From positions 1-64,000 of the IMG/VR virus record IMGVR_UViG_3300044858_005015: a stretch of DNA of 64,000 bases, one strand, 5' to 3'. The position numbers and the translations under genes were made by a program. Below, one piece after another: positions 55,646-64,000 of the stretch. Within the stretch, counting starts at the first letter, position 1, and each line of letters begins with the position of its first letter. The notes beneath the pieces were generated by a model. It was not told where the DNA came from, did not search any database, and worked only from the letters and a program-made list of their open reading frames with translations. This DNA is from a virus.

Positions 55646-57877
55646 TTATTCATCTAAAACTTGATTTGCTACCACCGAGCCGTTATTTGATGTTAGTGTA
55701 GCTATTGTTCTAAATTCCTGGTATACCGGAGACGACGACGCTTTTCTAAGGACTATCTCAATTGGTATATCGGCGGTATAAGTGTAACTATAAACACGGG
55801 AAGTACCGGCAACTGTTTCATTTACCAGAACGTTTTGATTGTCGGTGTTTCTAATTAAAAGGCGAGAACCTGATACAATGTTTGATACGGTAAATGTGTT
55901 TTGGGGCTGACTCAAAACAACTGTCGCACCAGCGGTATCAAATGTTATTTCGGAGTCTCCAGCGGCACGTTCAATGGTAACGGTTCCTGTGGTCGCCAAA
56001 ATATTCAATGGTTTTGTATAACCAGAAAATGTTGATCCCTCAAGAGAGACGGTTCCTGTTCCCGATATTTCGATTGCATAAGTTTCCGCCCCCTTAGTAA
56101 ATGACGTTTGCAGAACAGAACCTCCATTTTCCATGCGAATCGCCGCGTCAGTAGCGGCACTTTCTTTGATAAAGCAGTTGCTAAAGCTTGCTCCCTTTGC
56201 GTCTATTTTTCCGCATCTTGAAAATGTTGCACCAGAGCAATCTACTCCCGTTTTCCAAGTAACATTCCATCCCACAATACTTGCACCGTTAAAACTGTAA
56301 GATGCGCTTGTACTGCTACTGCTGTTGATTGTAAATGGTTGACGAGTTGTTGTGGCGACAATTGTGCTGTCGAGATTTATTGTGTCTGCCGATGATGCGT
56401 AGATTGTTAGTGGTTGGTCTAATTCTCCGAGCCTAAACCAAGGAAACGAAACAGTGCCTCCTATTTGATACTCCAAAGATTGTGCCGCTCCAATGAAGTA
56501 GGTGCTGTCGGTTCCGTTGCCAATCTGTAGCGGAATCCCGACAAGTGCTTGCCCTGAACCCTGAATAAATCCGCGATAAATGCCAGAGCCACTGACGATT
56601 ATTTTGGCTACATCGTTAAAGGTGACGGGGCGACTGGAACCACCACCAGCCACTTTTAATGTGTCTATCGAGCCTAACGCACGAAGCTGAACTGTACGAC
56701 TCGTTCCGTTGGCCGTTGTGTTTTGGTGAACCATACCAAAATACACTATGTTGGCCCAATCTATGGAGCCAACGGAATCCACAAACGTTTCGTTTGGGAG
56801 GTCTGCTATTATTGCCTTAAAATTAACGGAGCCAAAATAAAAGCGATTTATCGGTCGCCATGTTCGCCAATTGCCAGAATTGTCTTCAAAATAGAATATC
56901 GGCCCATCTTTGGACATTACGTTGTTTTGCGCCGTGCTTGCCAATAGCGCGAACAATTTACCAGATGACCAATCCGCTGTGACTGGGAATATGCCGCCAT
57001 ATACTCCAACAGTAGCTGGTGGCTGTGTGGTGACTTGAATATATGGACTATACCAATTGGGATCAGTTGAATATGACTGTGCGTTTGCAACATTTGGGCC
57101 AGATGTAGGTGTTAATGTTGAAACGCCACAAATTGTCGCTTGTCGCGTATGGATGGACGCAACGGTTGGAGAGTCCGCATCTAAGGTGAATTCCTCAACA
57201 ACATTAAACACTTGGTCGCTATGTGGAGACACCGCGCCACCAGATTTATTACGAATTGCCAAAGTTGCCAGAACGCCACCACGACTCAATCCCCTGTCCC
57301 AAGTAAATGTTCCAACAGAACCAGCGGTTCTTTTCATTTGTTCTGCCAAATACAATTCAACCGCCGCGTTTTCAATCCTGCGAGAAACGTCCGTAAAGCC
57401 ACCGATTGTTAGTGCTGGAGATGATACGCCGTTGGCATCCAATGCTGCCACTCTTATGATTAGAGAATTGTTATTTGTTGTTGTGATTGATGGGGCTGTA
57501 TATTTTGTTACAAATACAGTCTGTTCCGTTGTTCCTATCGCCACATCCAAAAACGTAGTAGGGTCTGCGTCTCTAATAAGCATCGCGCAGCAATTCCAAT
57601 CGTCACTTGCTCCACTTATCGTGGGGGCTGTTATGTCGCTACCACTGCGTTTGGCCTCCCAAATTCCCAAACGAACACCAGCAACAGAAGCGGAACTTCT
57701 GTATATTTCCGTCCAGCCAGAGCTGATGCTTATTGCGCTACCACCGCCATCGTTGACGGCGCAGAACAAAATCCGATCATCGTTTTTTTGCTCTTCGGTA
57801 ATCCACTGATCGGGAGTAAACGAAGCGGCAAAAACCGTGTCTGTGTAAGACTGGACTGCTTGTACTATGTATGCCAT
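55646..57877 (-). CDS. Large tail fiber/spike, possible beta-helix
   Basis: 743 aa. Sandwich-like N-terminal 200 residues, ConA-like middle (about 220-400), then a strand-ladder with repeats such as VDCSGATFSRCGKIDAKGASFSNC, typical of a right-handed parallel beta-helix. Likely receptor-binding spike. Codons are more G/C-rich than neighbours, and GAGGG before the ATG is an unusual Shine-Dalgarno for this genome, so acquisition by transfer is likely. Confidence 0.7.
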   Translation of the reverse strand: MAYIVQAVQSYTDTVFAASFTPDQWITEEQKNDDRILFCAVNDGGGSAISISSGWTEIYRSSASVAGVRLGIWEAKRSGSDITAPTISGASDDWNCCAMLIRDADPTTFLDVAIGTTEQTVFVTKYTAPSITTTNNNSLIIRVAALDANGVSSPALTIGGFTDVSRRIENAAVELYLAEQMKRTAGSVGTFTWDRGLSRGGVLATLAIRNKSGGAVSPHSDQVFNVVEEFTLDADSPTVASIHTRQATICGVSTLTPTSGPNVANAQSYSTDPNWYSPYIQVTTQPPATVGVYGGIFPVTADWSSGKLFALLASTAQNNVMSKDGPIFYFEDNSGNWRTWRPINRFYFGSVNFKAIIADLPNETFVDSVGSIDWANIVYFGMVHQNTTANGTSRTVQLRALGSIDTLKVAGGGSSRPVTFNDVAKIIVSGSGIYRGFIQGSGQALVGIPLQIGNGTDSTYFIGAAQSLEYQIGGTVSFPWFRLGELDQPLTIYASSADTINLDSTIVATTTRQPFTINSSSSTSASYSFNGASIVGWNVTWKTGVDCSGATFSRCGKIDAKGASFSNCFIKESAATDAAIRMENGGSVLQTSFTKGAETYAIEISGTGTVSLEGSTFSGYTKPLNILATTGTVTIERAAGDSEITFDTAGATVVLSQPQNTFTVSNIVSGSRLLIRNTDNQNVLVNETVAGTSRVYSYTYTADIPIEIVLRKASSSPVYQEFRTIATLTSNNGSVVANQVLDE

Positions 57878-57972
57878 TTTGTCACCCTCTCAGAGTTTGT
57901 AACAACATTTCTATTAGCAACATTAGAAAGCGAGCTATAGTTAATATTGGTTGTTACGTTAAAAGTTGTCAT
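57865..57972 (-). CDS. 35-aa leader fragment of a structural gene
   Basis: MTTFNVTTNINYSSLSNVAN followed by RNVVTNSERVTKWHT. The first 20 residues look like the N terminus of phage fiber proteins with a short TTNTNYSSL opening; the frame ends inside the 743-aa gene, so it is probably the remainder of a displaced fiber gene. May still be translated ahead of 57877. Confidence 0.45.
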   Translation of the reverse strand: MTTFNVTTNINYSSLSNVANRNVVTNSERVTKWHT

Positions 57973-58014
57973 AGACTATATAATAATATGTTATTTTATA
58001 AAAATATCAATTTT

Positions 58015-59757
58015 TTATTGGTAAGTTGCCCCGGTTAGTGCATTATTTATTGAGTATTCTAGTGTCTTTACAGTACTAATTCCTACTGGAAGATCTCCGG
58101 ATAGAGTTACTGTTGTTAGGTTATTATTAACGTAACTAAAAATTTTTGTAATTTGTTTATTATCTGGTAGATTGTAACTTATAGATGTTAGTAAACTACC
58201 ATTATAGTTTACAGTGTAGGGGTAACTTTTTAAATTTTTCGAAACTGTTTCAAACGTTTCCGTAGAACCAGTACCCCAACTTGCAGAATTAGACCGCACC
58301 GTAGTATATGTTTCCTGCCAATTTCCTGAAGCACTCTGATAAACTGTTGTAGGTAGTAAGGTAGCCGTAATGTTAGCAATACTCGTAACCAACTGTCCGG
58401 TTAGAGTATTTAAAAGTGTATTAGTAGCAAAATTACTCGAAACGGCTTGATAAGAGGTAGCTGTATAATAGGCTGTGTTCCAGTTTGCCGAGTTGTATGT
58501 GACTAAGGTAACAATATTGCTATTGTCGGTGGCGGTCAAGGTAAAGATTTCAAATAAATCTTTGTCGCCTGATAAAATTTTTCCTAAAGAAGAGAGACCA
58601 TTAACCGTGAGAGTATTGTGTGGCCCCTGAAGAATACCCTTGTTGTCAAAAGTCCATTCATATTTGTCTTGAGACGTAAGAACTATATTATTATCAACTT
58701 TATCAAAAGTAATAGAGTTGCCTTCATTGTCGTAGGCAAAAAAAGCATAGGGGGATAAAGCAATTCGGGTATAGGATGATAGTAAGGGAGCCTCAGACTC
58801 TAGAGTTAAAATAGTTTCATCAGGCGGACGAATAGTGTCGTTAGGAAAATCTATAGTACCATCTGGATACAGTCTTAAAGTTTCCGAGTCTGCTATTAAC
58901 CGGTCCGGTATACCCGATACAACACCTCCCCCTGAGCTAAACAGGGTACTTATATCTACCCCACCCGACAAATACTTACCGGTAACATTTAAGTCACCAT
59001 CCATTGTACCTCCTTTAGCGTATTGAACAGCGTTAGTGCCTCCACCTCCACCAGAGAAGCTTAAATTAGGGTATCTCGAAAGTTGCTCTTGAATTTGTTG
59101 AGCTATTATCTTTTTTATATCGGAAAGTCCTGAAACTTTTTCTTCTGTTTTTGTTTTGTTTTTATCGATTACCTGAAGCTCTTTAAGGTAGGGGTTATCA
59201 GGTTGGTTTGTTTGAGAAGACTGAACTGTTTCTGTTTTTGTAAACTGTTCTATTACAGAGTGCTGATTTTCTTTTGAGGTAATCTTTTTTACAAACTTTG
59301 GTGGCAAATATTTTTTTGATTTACTTTTTATTTGTTTTTCTTTAACAGCTATTTTTGGAGTATCTTTATCAAAAAAATCATCTTCTTTAAGATTGTTTAT
59401 AAAATTAATAGTAGCGTTTTTAATGTTTTCTTCTTTATTAACATTTTCATCTTGTTTTACAAGACCAGCAAAAGACTCTAAAAATTTTGCAAAAGGATCG
59501 TCGGTACTTGTGGTAGGTTGAACAACTCTTTCGTTAAATTGTTGTTGCTGTTGTTCGGTGATTTTTTTTTCTTCTTTTAGTTTTTCAGCTAAATTAAAAA
59601 GAAATTTATCAAACGGGTCACTATTTTCTGGTACTGTAACTGTAACCTCTTCTGAAACAAGAGGTTTAAGAGATTCTATTTGTTTTTCCGAAGAGTCTAC
59701 CGGCTTATCCCTGTCTTCAGCTTTTTTATAAAAATCTATTATTTCGTTATCAGTCAC
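58015..59757 (-). CDS. Long tail-fiber/hinge-type protein
   Basis: 580 aa, GTG start (MTDNEIIDFYKKAE). N-terminal 240 residues are charged, Gln/Lys/Glu-rich and partly coiled coil, with two DPFxKFL repeats (around 48 and 88); the rest is Ser/Thr/Asn-rich fiber with NSANWNTAYYTATSYQ units shared with 40015. GGGGG at about 240 marks the boundary. Typical of a fiber with a structural-attachment N terminus. Confidence 0.7.
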   Translation of the reverse strand: MTDNEIIDFYKKAEDRDKPVDSSEKQIESLKPLVSEEVTVTVPENSDPFDKFLFNLAEKLKEEKKITEQQQQQFNERVVQPTTSTDDPFAKFLESFAGLVKQDENVNKEENIKNATINFINNLKEDDFFDKDTPKIAVKEKQIKSKSKKYLPPKFVKKITSKENQHSVIEQFTKTETVQSSQTNQPDNPYLKELQVIDKNKTKTEEKVSGLSDIKKIIAQQIQEQLSRYPNLSFSGGGGGTNAVQYAKGGTMDGDLNVTGKYLSGGVDISTLFSSGGGVVSGIPDRLIADSETLRLYPDGTIDFPNDTIRPPDETILTLESEAPLLSSYTRIALSPYAFFAYDNEGNSITFDKVDNNIVLTSQDKYEWTFDNKGILQGPHNTLTVNGLSSLGKILSGDKDLFEIFTLTATDNSNIVTLVTYNSANWNTAYYTATSYQAVSSNFATNTLLNTLTGQLVTSIANITATLLPTTVYQSASGNWQETYTTVRSNSASWGTGSTETFETVSKNLKSYPYTVNYNGSLLTSISYNLPDNKQITKIFSYVNNNLTTVTLSGDLPVGISTVKTLEYSINNALTGATYQ

Positions 59758-59858
59758 AGTAGTAAGGTAAAATATTTAAGTGAGTTTACTTAAATGTCTA
59801 TTTTTAACTACTAAAATGTTTAGGCAAAAATAGGTATTTTTCTAATAGCCTCGTTAAA

Positions 59859-61439
59859 TTAAAACGGTATAATCGGAACCCTTACATTAGTTCCATTGAG
59901 CCTTATAATTACAGAAGATGTCTGATTGGTAAATGTAGTATCTGCTACTGTAGATAATTGCCAAGTAGAAGAACCGAGAACAAACTGATTGTTTTGTGTT
60001 GCTGCGGCACATGTTCCTAACACAATAACTCCGGATAAATTACCTGTTTGTGTATCTGCCTGAGTACCTATTATAATATTATTTGTTCCTGTAGTGTTGC
60101 TACATCCAGCACCACAACCAAAAAAGCTGTTATTGCTTCCGGTAGAGTTAGCATAACCGGCGCGCCGACCAAAAAAGCTATTATTGCTACCGGTAGTATT
60201 ACAATAACCAGCATCAATTCCCAAAAAGTTGTTATATCTGCCCGTGGTATTAGAACGACCAGCATAGTTACCTATAAAGTTGTTATTACTCCCTGTAGTA
60301 TTGTAAAGTCCGGCCAAGTTGCCTATAAAGTTGTTAAAACTACCGGTACTATTACTGCTCCCAGCTACATTACCTATAAAGTTATTTTGACAGCCCTGAT
60401 TACAATAACCTGCTTTAAAGCCAAAAAAGTTATTATAAGAACCACTACTACTAGCATCACTGCAAAAACCAGCCTGAGTACCAAAGAAGTTATTATGAGC
60501 ACCCTTATTATACTTACCTGCCTCAAAACCAATAAAGTTGCTACACCCACTACTATAATGATTACAGAAACCAGCGCGTGTGCCAAAGAAGTTATTGTGT
60601 GAACCTCCGTCCCTGTAGCTACCTGCTTTATACCCAATAGCGTTGTTAAAACTACCGCAACTAGTTTCGAAGCGACCTGCCCAAGTACCAATAAAATTAT
60701 TATGTGAGCTGCCCGAAGAGTCGTCAGAGCCCGCACAAGTACCAATAAAGTTGTTATGGGACCCGTTGTTAGAGTTAAAGAGCCCTGTCTTGTAACCAAT
60801 AAAGTTGTTAAAACTCCCCCCACAACCATATAAGGCACAAGAGCCAGCAAGCGTACCTATGATATTATTATTGGAACTACTTATATTACTACTTCCAGCA
60901 TATTCACCAAACAAGTTGTTGCTATTGCCAGTGTTATTATAAGAACCGGCAAAAAGACCAAAGAAATTGTTGCGGTTCCCTGTAGTGTTATTAAAACCAG
61001 CAAAAGAACCAATAATATTATTGTAGTTCCCTGTAGTATTGCAAAGTCCTGCATCAGGCCCCATAGCGTTATTGCCACTACCTGTAGTGTTGTAAGAACC
61101 AGTACGTTTGCCAAAAAAATTGTTATACCGGCCGGTAGTATTCTGGTTACCAGACTGATAACCAAAAAAATTGTTATTATAACCTGTAGTGTTGTAAGAA
61201 CCAGTACGTTTGCCAAAAAAATTGTTATACCGGCCGGTAGTAAGAGAACATCCCGCTCGCCTACCAAAAACAAAGTTATGGGTTCCAGTAGTATTATTAT
61301 TACCTGTGGTAGAGTCTCCGATAAAAATGTTAGTGTTTTTTACAAAAACGTTATTAGCACTCAAAGGCCCTCCAACTACAATACTTCCTGAAGAGAGACT
61401 TTTTACAAATAAATCATTATTATTAAATTCTTGTGCCAT
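59859..61439 (-). CDS. Repeat adhesin with about 23 NNFxG-x2-AG units
   Basis: 526 aa. From about residue 45 to 460 it is a tandem array of about 17-23-residue units of the form NNFFGxxAGxxNTTGS, with variants NNFIG and NNAMG. The regular Gly/Asn pattern resembles trimeric beta-roll heads (YadA-like) and would form a thin stacked shaft. N terminus MAQEFNNNDLFVKSLSSGS and end IVLGTCAAATQNNQFVLG are fiber-like. Receptor-binding or shaft protein. Confidence 0.75.
   Translation of the reverse strand: MAQEFNNNDLFVKSLSSGSIVVGGPLSANNVFVKNTNIFIGDSTTGNNNTTGTHNFVFGRRAGCSLTTGRYNNFFGKRTGSYNTTGYNNNFFGYQSGNQNTTGRYNNFFGKRTGSYNTTGSGNNAMGPDAGLCNTTGNYNNIIGSFAGFNNTTGNRNNFFGLFAGSYNNTGNSNNLFGEYAGSSNISSSNNNIIGTLAGSCALYGCGGSFNNFIGYKTGLFNSNNGSHNNFIGTCAGSDDSSGSSHNNFIGTWAGRFETSCGSFNNAIGYKAGSYRDGGSHNNFFGTRAGFCNHYSSGCSNFIGFEAGKYNKGAHNNFFGTQAGFCSDASSSGSYNNFFGFKAGYCNQGCQNNFIGNVAGSSNSTGSFNNFIGNLAGLYNTTGSNNNFIGNYAGRSNTTGRYNNFLGIDAGYCNTTGSNNSFFGRRAGYANSTGSNNSFFGCGAGCSNTTGTNNIIIGTQADTQTGNLSGVIVLGTCAAATQNNQFVLGSSTWQLSTVADTTFTNQTSSVIIRLNGTNVRVPIIPF
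60072..61310 (-). repeat. Tandem repeat DNA of the NNFxG adhesin
   Basis: Repeats encode 17-23 aa; a 48-nt-type unit AACAACTTTATTGG... recurs with minor variants, and some neighbouring units are identical (for example two NNFFGKRTGSYNTTG blocks). Such arrays can change length by slippage or recombination. Confidence 0.8.
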
Positions 61440-61442
61440 ATA

Positions 61443-62444
61443 TTAAATTACATCAAAGAGTCTTATATATTTAGTTTGTCCGTTTGCTACAATCTTAACG
61501 TAAGTGTCTGTAGCTGTAACAGAAGTTGTTGATGTTACGGTTTCTCCCGTAAACTGTACAGAACTAATAGACAAGGTATTGGTAGCTGAAACACTACCGG
61601 TAACTAACATATTACCGTTAAAAAAGCTATTACCCTGAGAACTTAAGGTACCTCTAACGGTAAGACTACCGGTGGGGGTTGCTGTACCAATATTAACGTT
61701 GTTCGCGAGAACAGAACTAGATTGAACGTAGGTAGTCCAGATACCACTTGTAGCAACAGCAGATGAATACACAGTGTTGGTAGCTGAAATATCACCCTTA
61801 ACAGTTAACTTTAAAGCAGGATTGGTTACCCCTAGGCCGATGTTACCCCCGTCAGCCATAAACAAGATAGATGTTCCATCATCTTGAAAGTTCGCGATAG
61901 GTTGTGCCCCAGTTTGATTGACCAATAGAGCAGGACCAGTGCCATTGTTGGTCACCATAACAGACGAGGTTGTTATGATTTGAGTATCGATATAAGTTAT
62001 TTCCCCGAGTGCTGTCAGATTACCAAAGACGGTGACATTGTTGGCAGATAAATTACCAATTACATTTACATTACCTGTCTGAGTTGTATTGCCGGTCTGT
62101 ACGGTATTACCAAAATATGTTAAATCTCCTACCTGAGTAGTATTGCCGGTATAGTTAAGATTACCTACCTGGGTAGTATCTCCTGCTATAATAAAATCAC
62201 CACGAGCTGTTAGGGCGTAGTTATCGCTGTCAAGAATAAGAGCTGTTGAAAGACTAGCGAAAGAAGCTGCAAAACCACTTAAAGAAGAATTGGCTGATAG
62301 AGGCCCGTTAATAACAAACGCTCCTTGAAAGGGTGATTCAGGAGAAGCAATCGGGTCATAAGATGAATCCGGGTATCGAGGATCCGGTTTAGGGTTGGTG
62401 TGGTGGTTAAATCTGTGCCACTTATTATGGAATTTTGAGCTCAT
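61443..62444 (-). CDS. Tail-fiber attachment/shaft protein
   Basis: 333 aa. N terminus MSSKFHNKWHRFNHHTNPKP with PRYPDSSYDPIASPESPF, followed by a shaft of TxxG-type repeats (TQVGNLNYTGNTTQVGDL) and a second half with NIGLGVTNPALKLTVKGDI, a fiber motif also common in bacterial-intramolecular-chaperone-type spikes. Likely connects the baseplate to the repeat adhesin encoded 3 nt downstream. Confidence 0.7.
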   Translation of the reverse strand: MSSKFHNKWHRFNHHTNPKPDPRYPDSSYDPIASPESPFQGAFVINGPLSANSSLSGFAASFASLSTALILDSDNYALTARGDFIIAGDTTQVGNLNYTGNTTQVGDLTYFGNTVQTGNTTQTGNVNVIGNLSANNVTVFGNLTALGEITYIDTQIITTSSVMVTNNGTGPALLVNQTGAQPIANFQDDGTSILFMADGGNIGLGVTNPALKLTVKGDISATNTVYSSAVATSGIWTTYVQSSSVLANNVNIGTATPTGSLTVRGTLSSQGNSFFNGNMLVTGSVSATNTLSISSVQFTGETVTSTTSVTATDTYVKIVANGQTKYIRLFDVI

Positions 62445-62588
62445 ATGTCTTTCAATCTTAGCAACGGTGTTTATCCGCGCGATATTATTAAGATCAGTTA
62501 TATTTATTCTAAAAACTAAAATAAGTCCTATAGCACCAGTGAAGACTGCTATTTTGTTGCTTTATTAGAATAAATATTAGCAACTTTT

Positions 62589-63254
62589 ATGTTGTTTTTA
62601 GCAGAATCTTTACCGACTGTTCCGGGATATACACATTTTATTCCATTGATAATAGCGTTTTTAACCGGCGTTCTGGGTCCCATATTATTAACTATAGTCA
62701 GACATAGACTATCGCGAGCTAATAAAGATTTAGAAAAACGTAAAAAAGATTTTCAACACTCTTTAGAGATACAGGATCTCATTAATACCTCTCTTAATAA
62801 ACTTCAAAACAAATATAATCTTGACAGGCTTTGGATAGCACAATTTCATAACGGAGGTAATTTCTATCCAGGAAATAAGTCCATGAAGAAGATTTCTATT
62901 ACTTTTGAATCAACAGCGCCGGGGGTTGCTGCTGACATAATGAAAATGCAGAACTTACCGGTATCTTTTTTAGCTCCTACCTTACAAAAACTAACATCGG
63001 AAGATGGTATTACCATAGACGTCTTTACAGAAGATGATTACGCTCTGAGATCTTTCTGGGAGAATAGAGGGGTTCAGACAGCTTATCTGTTCCCTATTAG
63101 ATGTCTGGAATCTGATTTTATTGGTATTTTTGGAGTTGACTTTATTAAAAGAGATGGGTTTTTATCTGACGACGTCTATAATCAACTCAAAAACGAAGCA
63201 CTCCTTCTTTCCGGTTACGTAGCAGCTATTTCGGTAGATAAGTCGTTAAAGTAA
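62589..63254 (+). CDS. Membrane protein with GAF-like domain
   Basis: 221 aa. N-terminal transmembrane helix (about 17-40, IPLIIAFLTGVLGPILLTIV), a basic coiled-coil linker, then a GAF-type region (DRLWIAQFHNGGNFYPG, DFIGIFGVDFIKRDGF). Resembles a conserved protein of T4-like marine phages with no known role. First gene of the right-end plus-strand unit. Confidence 0.65.
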   Translation: MLFLAESLPTVPGYTHFIPLIIAFLTGVLGPILLTIVRHRLSRANKDLEKRKKDFQHSLEIQDLINTSLNKLQNKYNLDRLWIAQFHNGGNFYPGNKSMKKISITFESTAPGVAADIMKMQNLPVSFLAPTLQKLTSEDGITIDVFTEDDYALRSFWENRGVQTAYLFPIRCLESDFIGIFGVDFIKRDGFLSDDVYNQLKNEALLLSGYVAAISVDKSLK

Positions 63255-63267
63255 CATAATTACTTTT

Positions 63268-63858
63268 ATGAGATATTTACTACTTTCTATTGCTCTTATA
63301 ACCTTAACAGGGTGTGCTACTAAAGTCAAATATGTTGAAAAGCAATCTGAAGAGCTTTCACAGGCCGTTTACGCTACTAAAGATTCTATAGAAGTTGCTC
63401 GGATTGATCTAGCTTCTAAATACTCGGGAGAAGCAGCCCGTCTGGTAGCACCTCCTAAGAACCGAGTTAAGATAGATGCTATTATTAAGTCAAAGGGTGA
63501 CAAGGAGACAGAGAGAGTTTTAATTCTTCCTAACGCTAATAAGAACGACAAACCCATTTACGTTGATACCCCGGAGTTTCAAGAGCTAGTAAAAGATTCA
63601 AGAGTAGCCCAGCAGCTTAAGACCGACTTGCAGAACTGGCAGCTATATACTAAAGAAGTAGATCGCAAGCTAACTGAACAGTATGAGATCCAGAATGAGA
63701 TGATAGTTAAGATTCAAGACCTGGAGAAGCAAGTTCTTGAAAAGGATAAAAAGTTACTCAAGAAAGATATCGCTATCCTCTGGCGTAACATTGTTATTGT
63801 AGCCCTCTTTGGTACTATCGGGGTTGGGGTTTATCTTCGTATCAAAGGGGTTCTCTAA
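63268..63858 (+). CDS. Candidate u-spanin (lipoprotein with C-terminal TM)
   Basis: 196 aa. Signal MRYLLLSIALITLTGC with lipobox Cys16, a periplasmic coiled coil (QLKTDLQNWQLYTKEVDRKL through VLEKDKKLLKKD) and a C-terminal transmembrane helix (about 174-191, NIVIVALFGTIGVGVYLRI). An outer-membrane lipid anchor plus an inner-membrane helix in one chain is the unimolecular spanin plan, which disrupts the outer membrane at lysis. Longer than T1 gp11 (134 aa). Confidence 0.65.
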   Translation: MRYLLLSIALITLTGCATKVKYVEKQSEELSQAVYATKDSIEVARIDLASKYSGEAARLVAPPKNRVKIDAIIKSKGDKETERVLILPNANKNDKPIYVDTPEFQELVKDSRVAQQLKTDLQNWQLYTKEVDRKLTEQYEIQNEMIVKIQDLEKQVLEKDKKLLKKDIAILWRNIVIVALFGTIGVGVYLRIKGVL

Positions 63859-64000
63859 TGTCCTTGGATGACATCTACACCCGGCAGGTGCAGGGTAAGA
63901 GAGCAGGAGGACTCCCCTCTATAGGTTCAGCCCCTCCTCCTCTCATAGAACGCGATCCTAATGTTCGTAGATTAGAACAAGATGTCTTTGCCCGGATGCA
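63858..64000 (+). CDS. Start of a gene running off the window
   Basis: At least 47 codons, MSLDDIYTRQVQGKRAGGLP, Pro-rich then RDPNVRRLEQDVFARM. One-nt overlap with the spanin candidate stop (TAATG). Too short to assign. Confidence 0.6.
   Translation, partial: MSLDDIYTRQVQGKRAGGLPSIGSAPPPLIERDPNVRRLEQDVFARM

Noticed and set aside
57057-57809. 250-aa plus-strand frame antisense to the spike gene
   Set aside because: Lies wholly within the 743-aa spike gene, with no promoter or family features; the spike frame has the structural composition and a start signal.
60048-60602. Plus-strand 184-aa frame across the repeat adhesin
   Set aside because: Thr/Ile/Lys-rich periodic reading of the minus-strand repeats; a shadow of the array.

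Overview
The window is a piece of a large, AT-rich, double-stranded DNA tailed-phage genome, distantly T4-like (myovirus). The best anchors are a gp20-type portal protein (37731-39632), a gp15-type tail sheath stabilizer (32625-33356), a gp62-type clamp-loader subunit (22666-23019), a gp31/GroES-like co-chaperonin (23032-23445), a 5'-3' exonuclease (50175-51080) and many TATAAATA-like late promoters. Three lipoproteins, including a candidate u-spanin, point to a Gram-negative host. No rRNA, tRNA, integrase or CRISPR array was recognised. Coding density is very high, with many ATGA/TAATG overlaps and many genes under 60 codons.

Layout. 0.2-7 kb: mostly minus-strand early/accessory genes (SpoT-like HD protein, three tandem genes of four-residue SV repeats, a DUF6745-like protein, a RadA/RecA-type ATPase), ending in the remnant of an HNH homing endonuclease. 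7.2-9.4 kb: a DksA-type zinc-finger gene facing a plus-strand run of small membrane/lipoprotein genes. 9.4-14.1 kb (minus): adhesion genes, a sulfotransferase and two tandem BspA-like leucine-rich-repeat proteins. 13.9-15.15 kb: a 339-bp direct repeat bracketing 565 bp of foreign-looking DNA. 15-20 kb (plus): a train of small accessory genes including two YopX-family proteins. 20-24 kb: a QueC / class II amidotransferase / glycosyltransferase / DUF366-like cluster running into the clamp loader and co-chaperonin. 24-32 kb: candidate internal head proteins, dCMP deaminase, HAD phosphatase, calcineurin-like phosphoesterase, GuaC-type GMP reductase, RmlD-like reductase and a HExxH protein.

32-47 kb is a late structural block: gp15, a fiber-like protein, a 632-aa protein with a trypsin-like catalytic triad, ThyX on the opposite strand, the portal, then fiber proteins and five tandem proteins with a shared head and a different lectin-like tail. 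47-53.7 kb carries a GT9-like glycosyltransferase, a second sulfotransferase, the exonuclease, a flavoprotein and small genes. 53.7-62.4 kb (minus) is a second fiber/adhesin block, including a 526-aa protein made of about 23 NNFxG-x2-AG repeats. The right end has a GAF-like membrane protein, a candidate u-spanin and a gene running off the window.

Themes. (1) Surface recognition and decoration: two fiber loci, LRR proteins, the lectin array, a protease-bearing fiber, two sulfotransferases and two glycosyltransferases. (2) Guanine/7-deazaguanine and nucleotide metabolism: QueC, a stand-alone amidotransferase, DUF366, GMP reductase, dCMP deaminase and ThyX; the rest of a DNA-modification pathway would have to lie outside the window. 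(3) Expression: sigma70-like promoters (TTGNNN, 16-17 bp, TATAAT-like) and T4-late-like boxes commonly sit only 6-10 nt before the ATG, with few Shine-Dalgarno sequences, so leaderless or near-leaderless mRNAs are predicted. Assignments come from reading motifs by eye; no database search was run.
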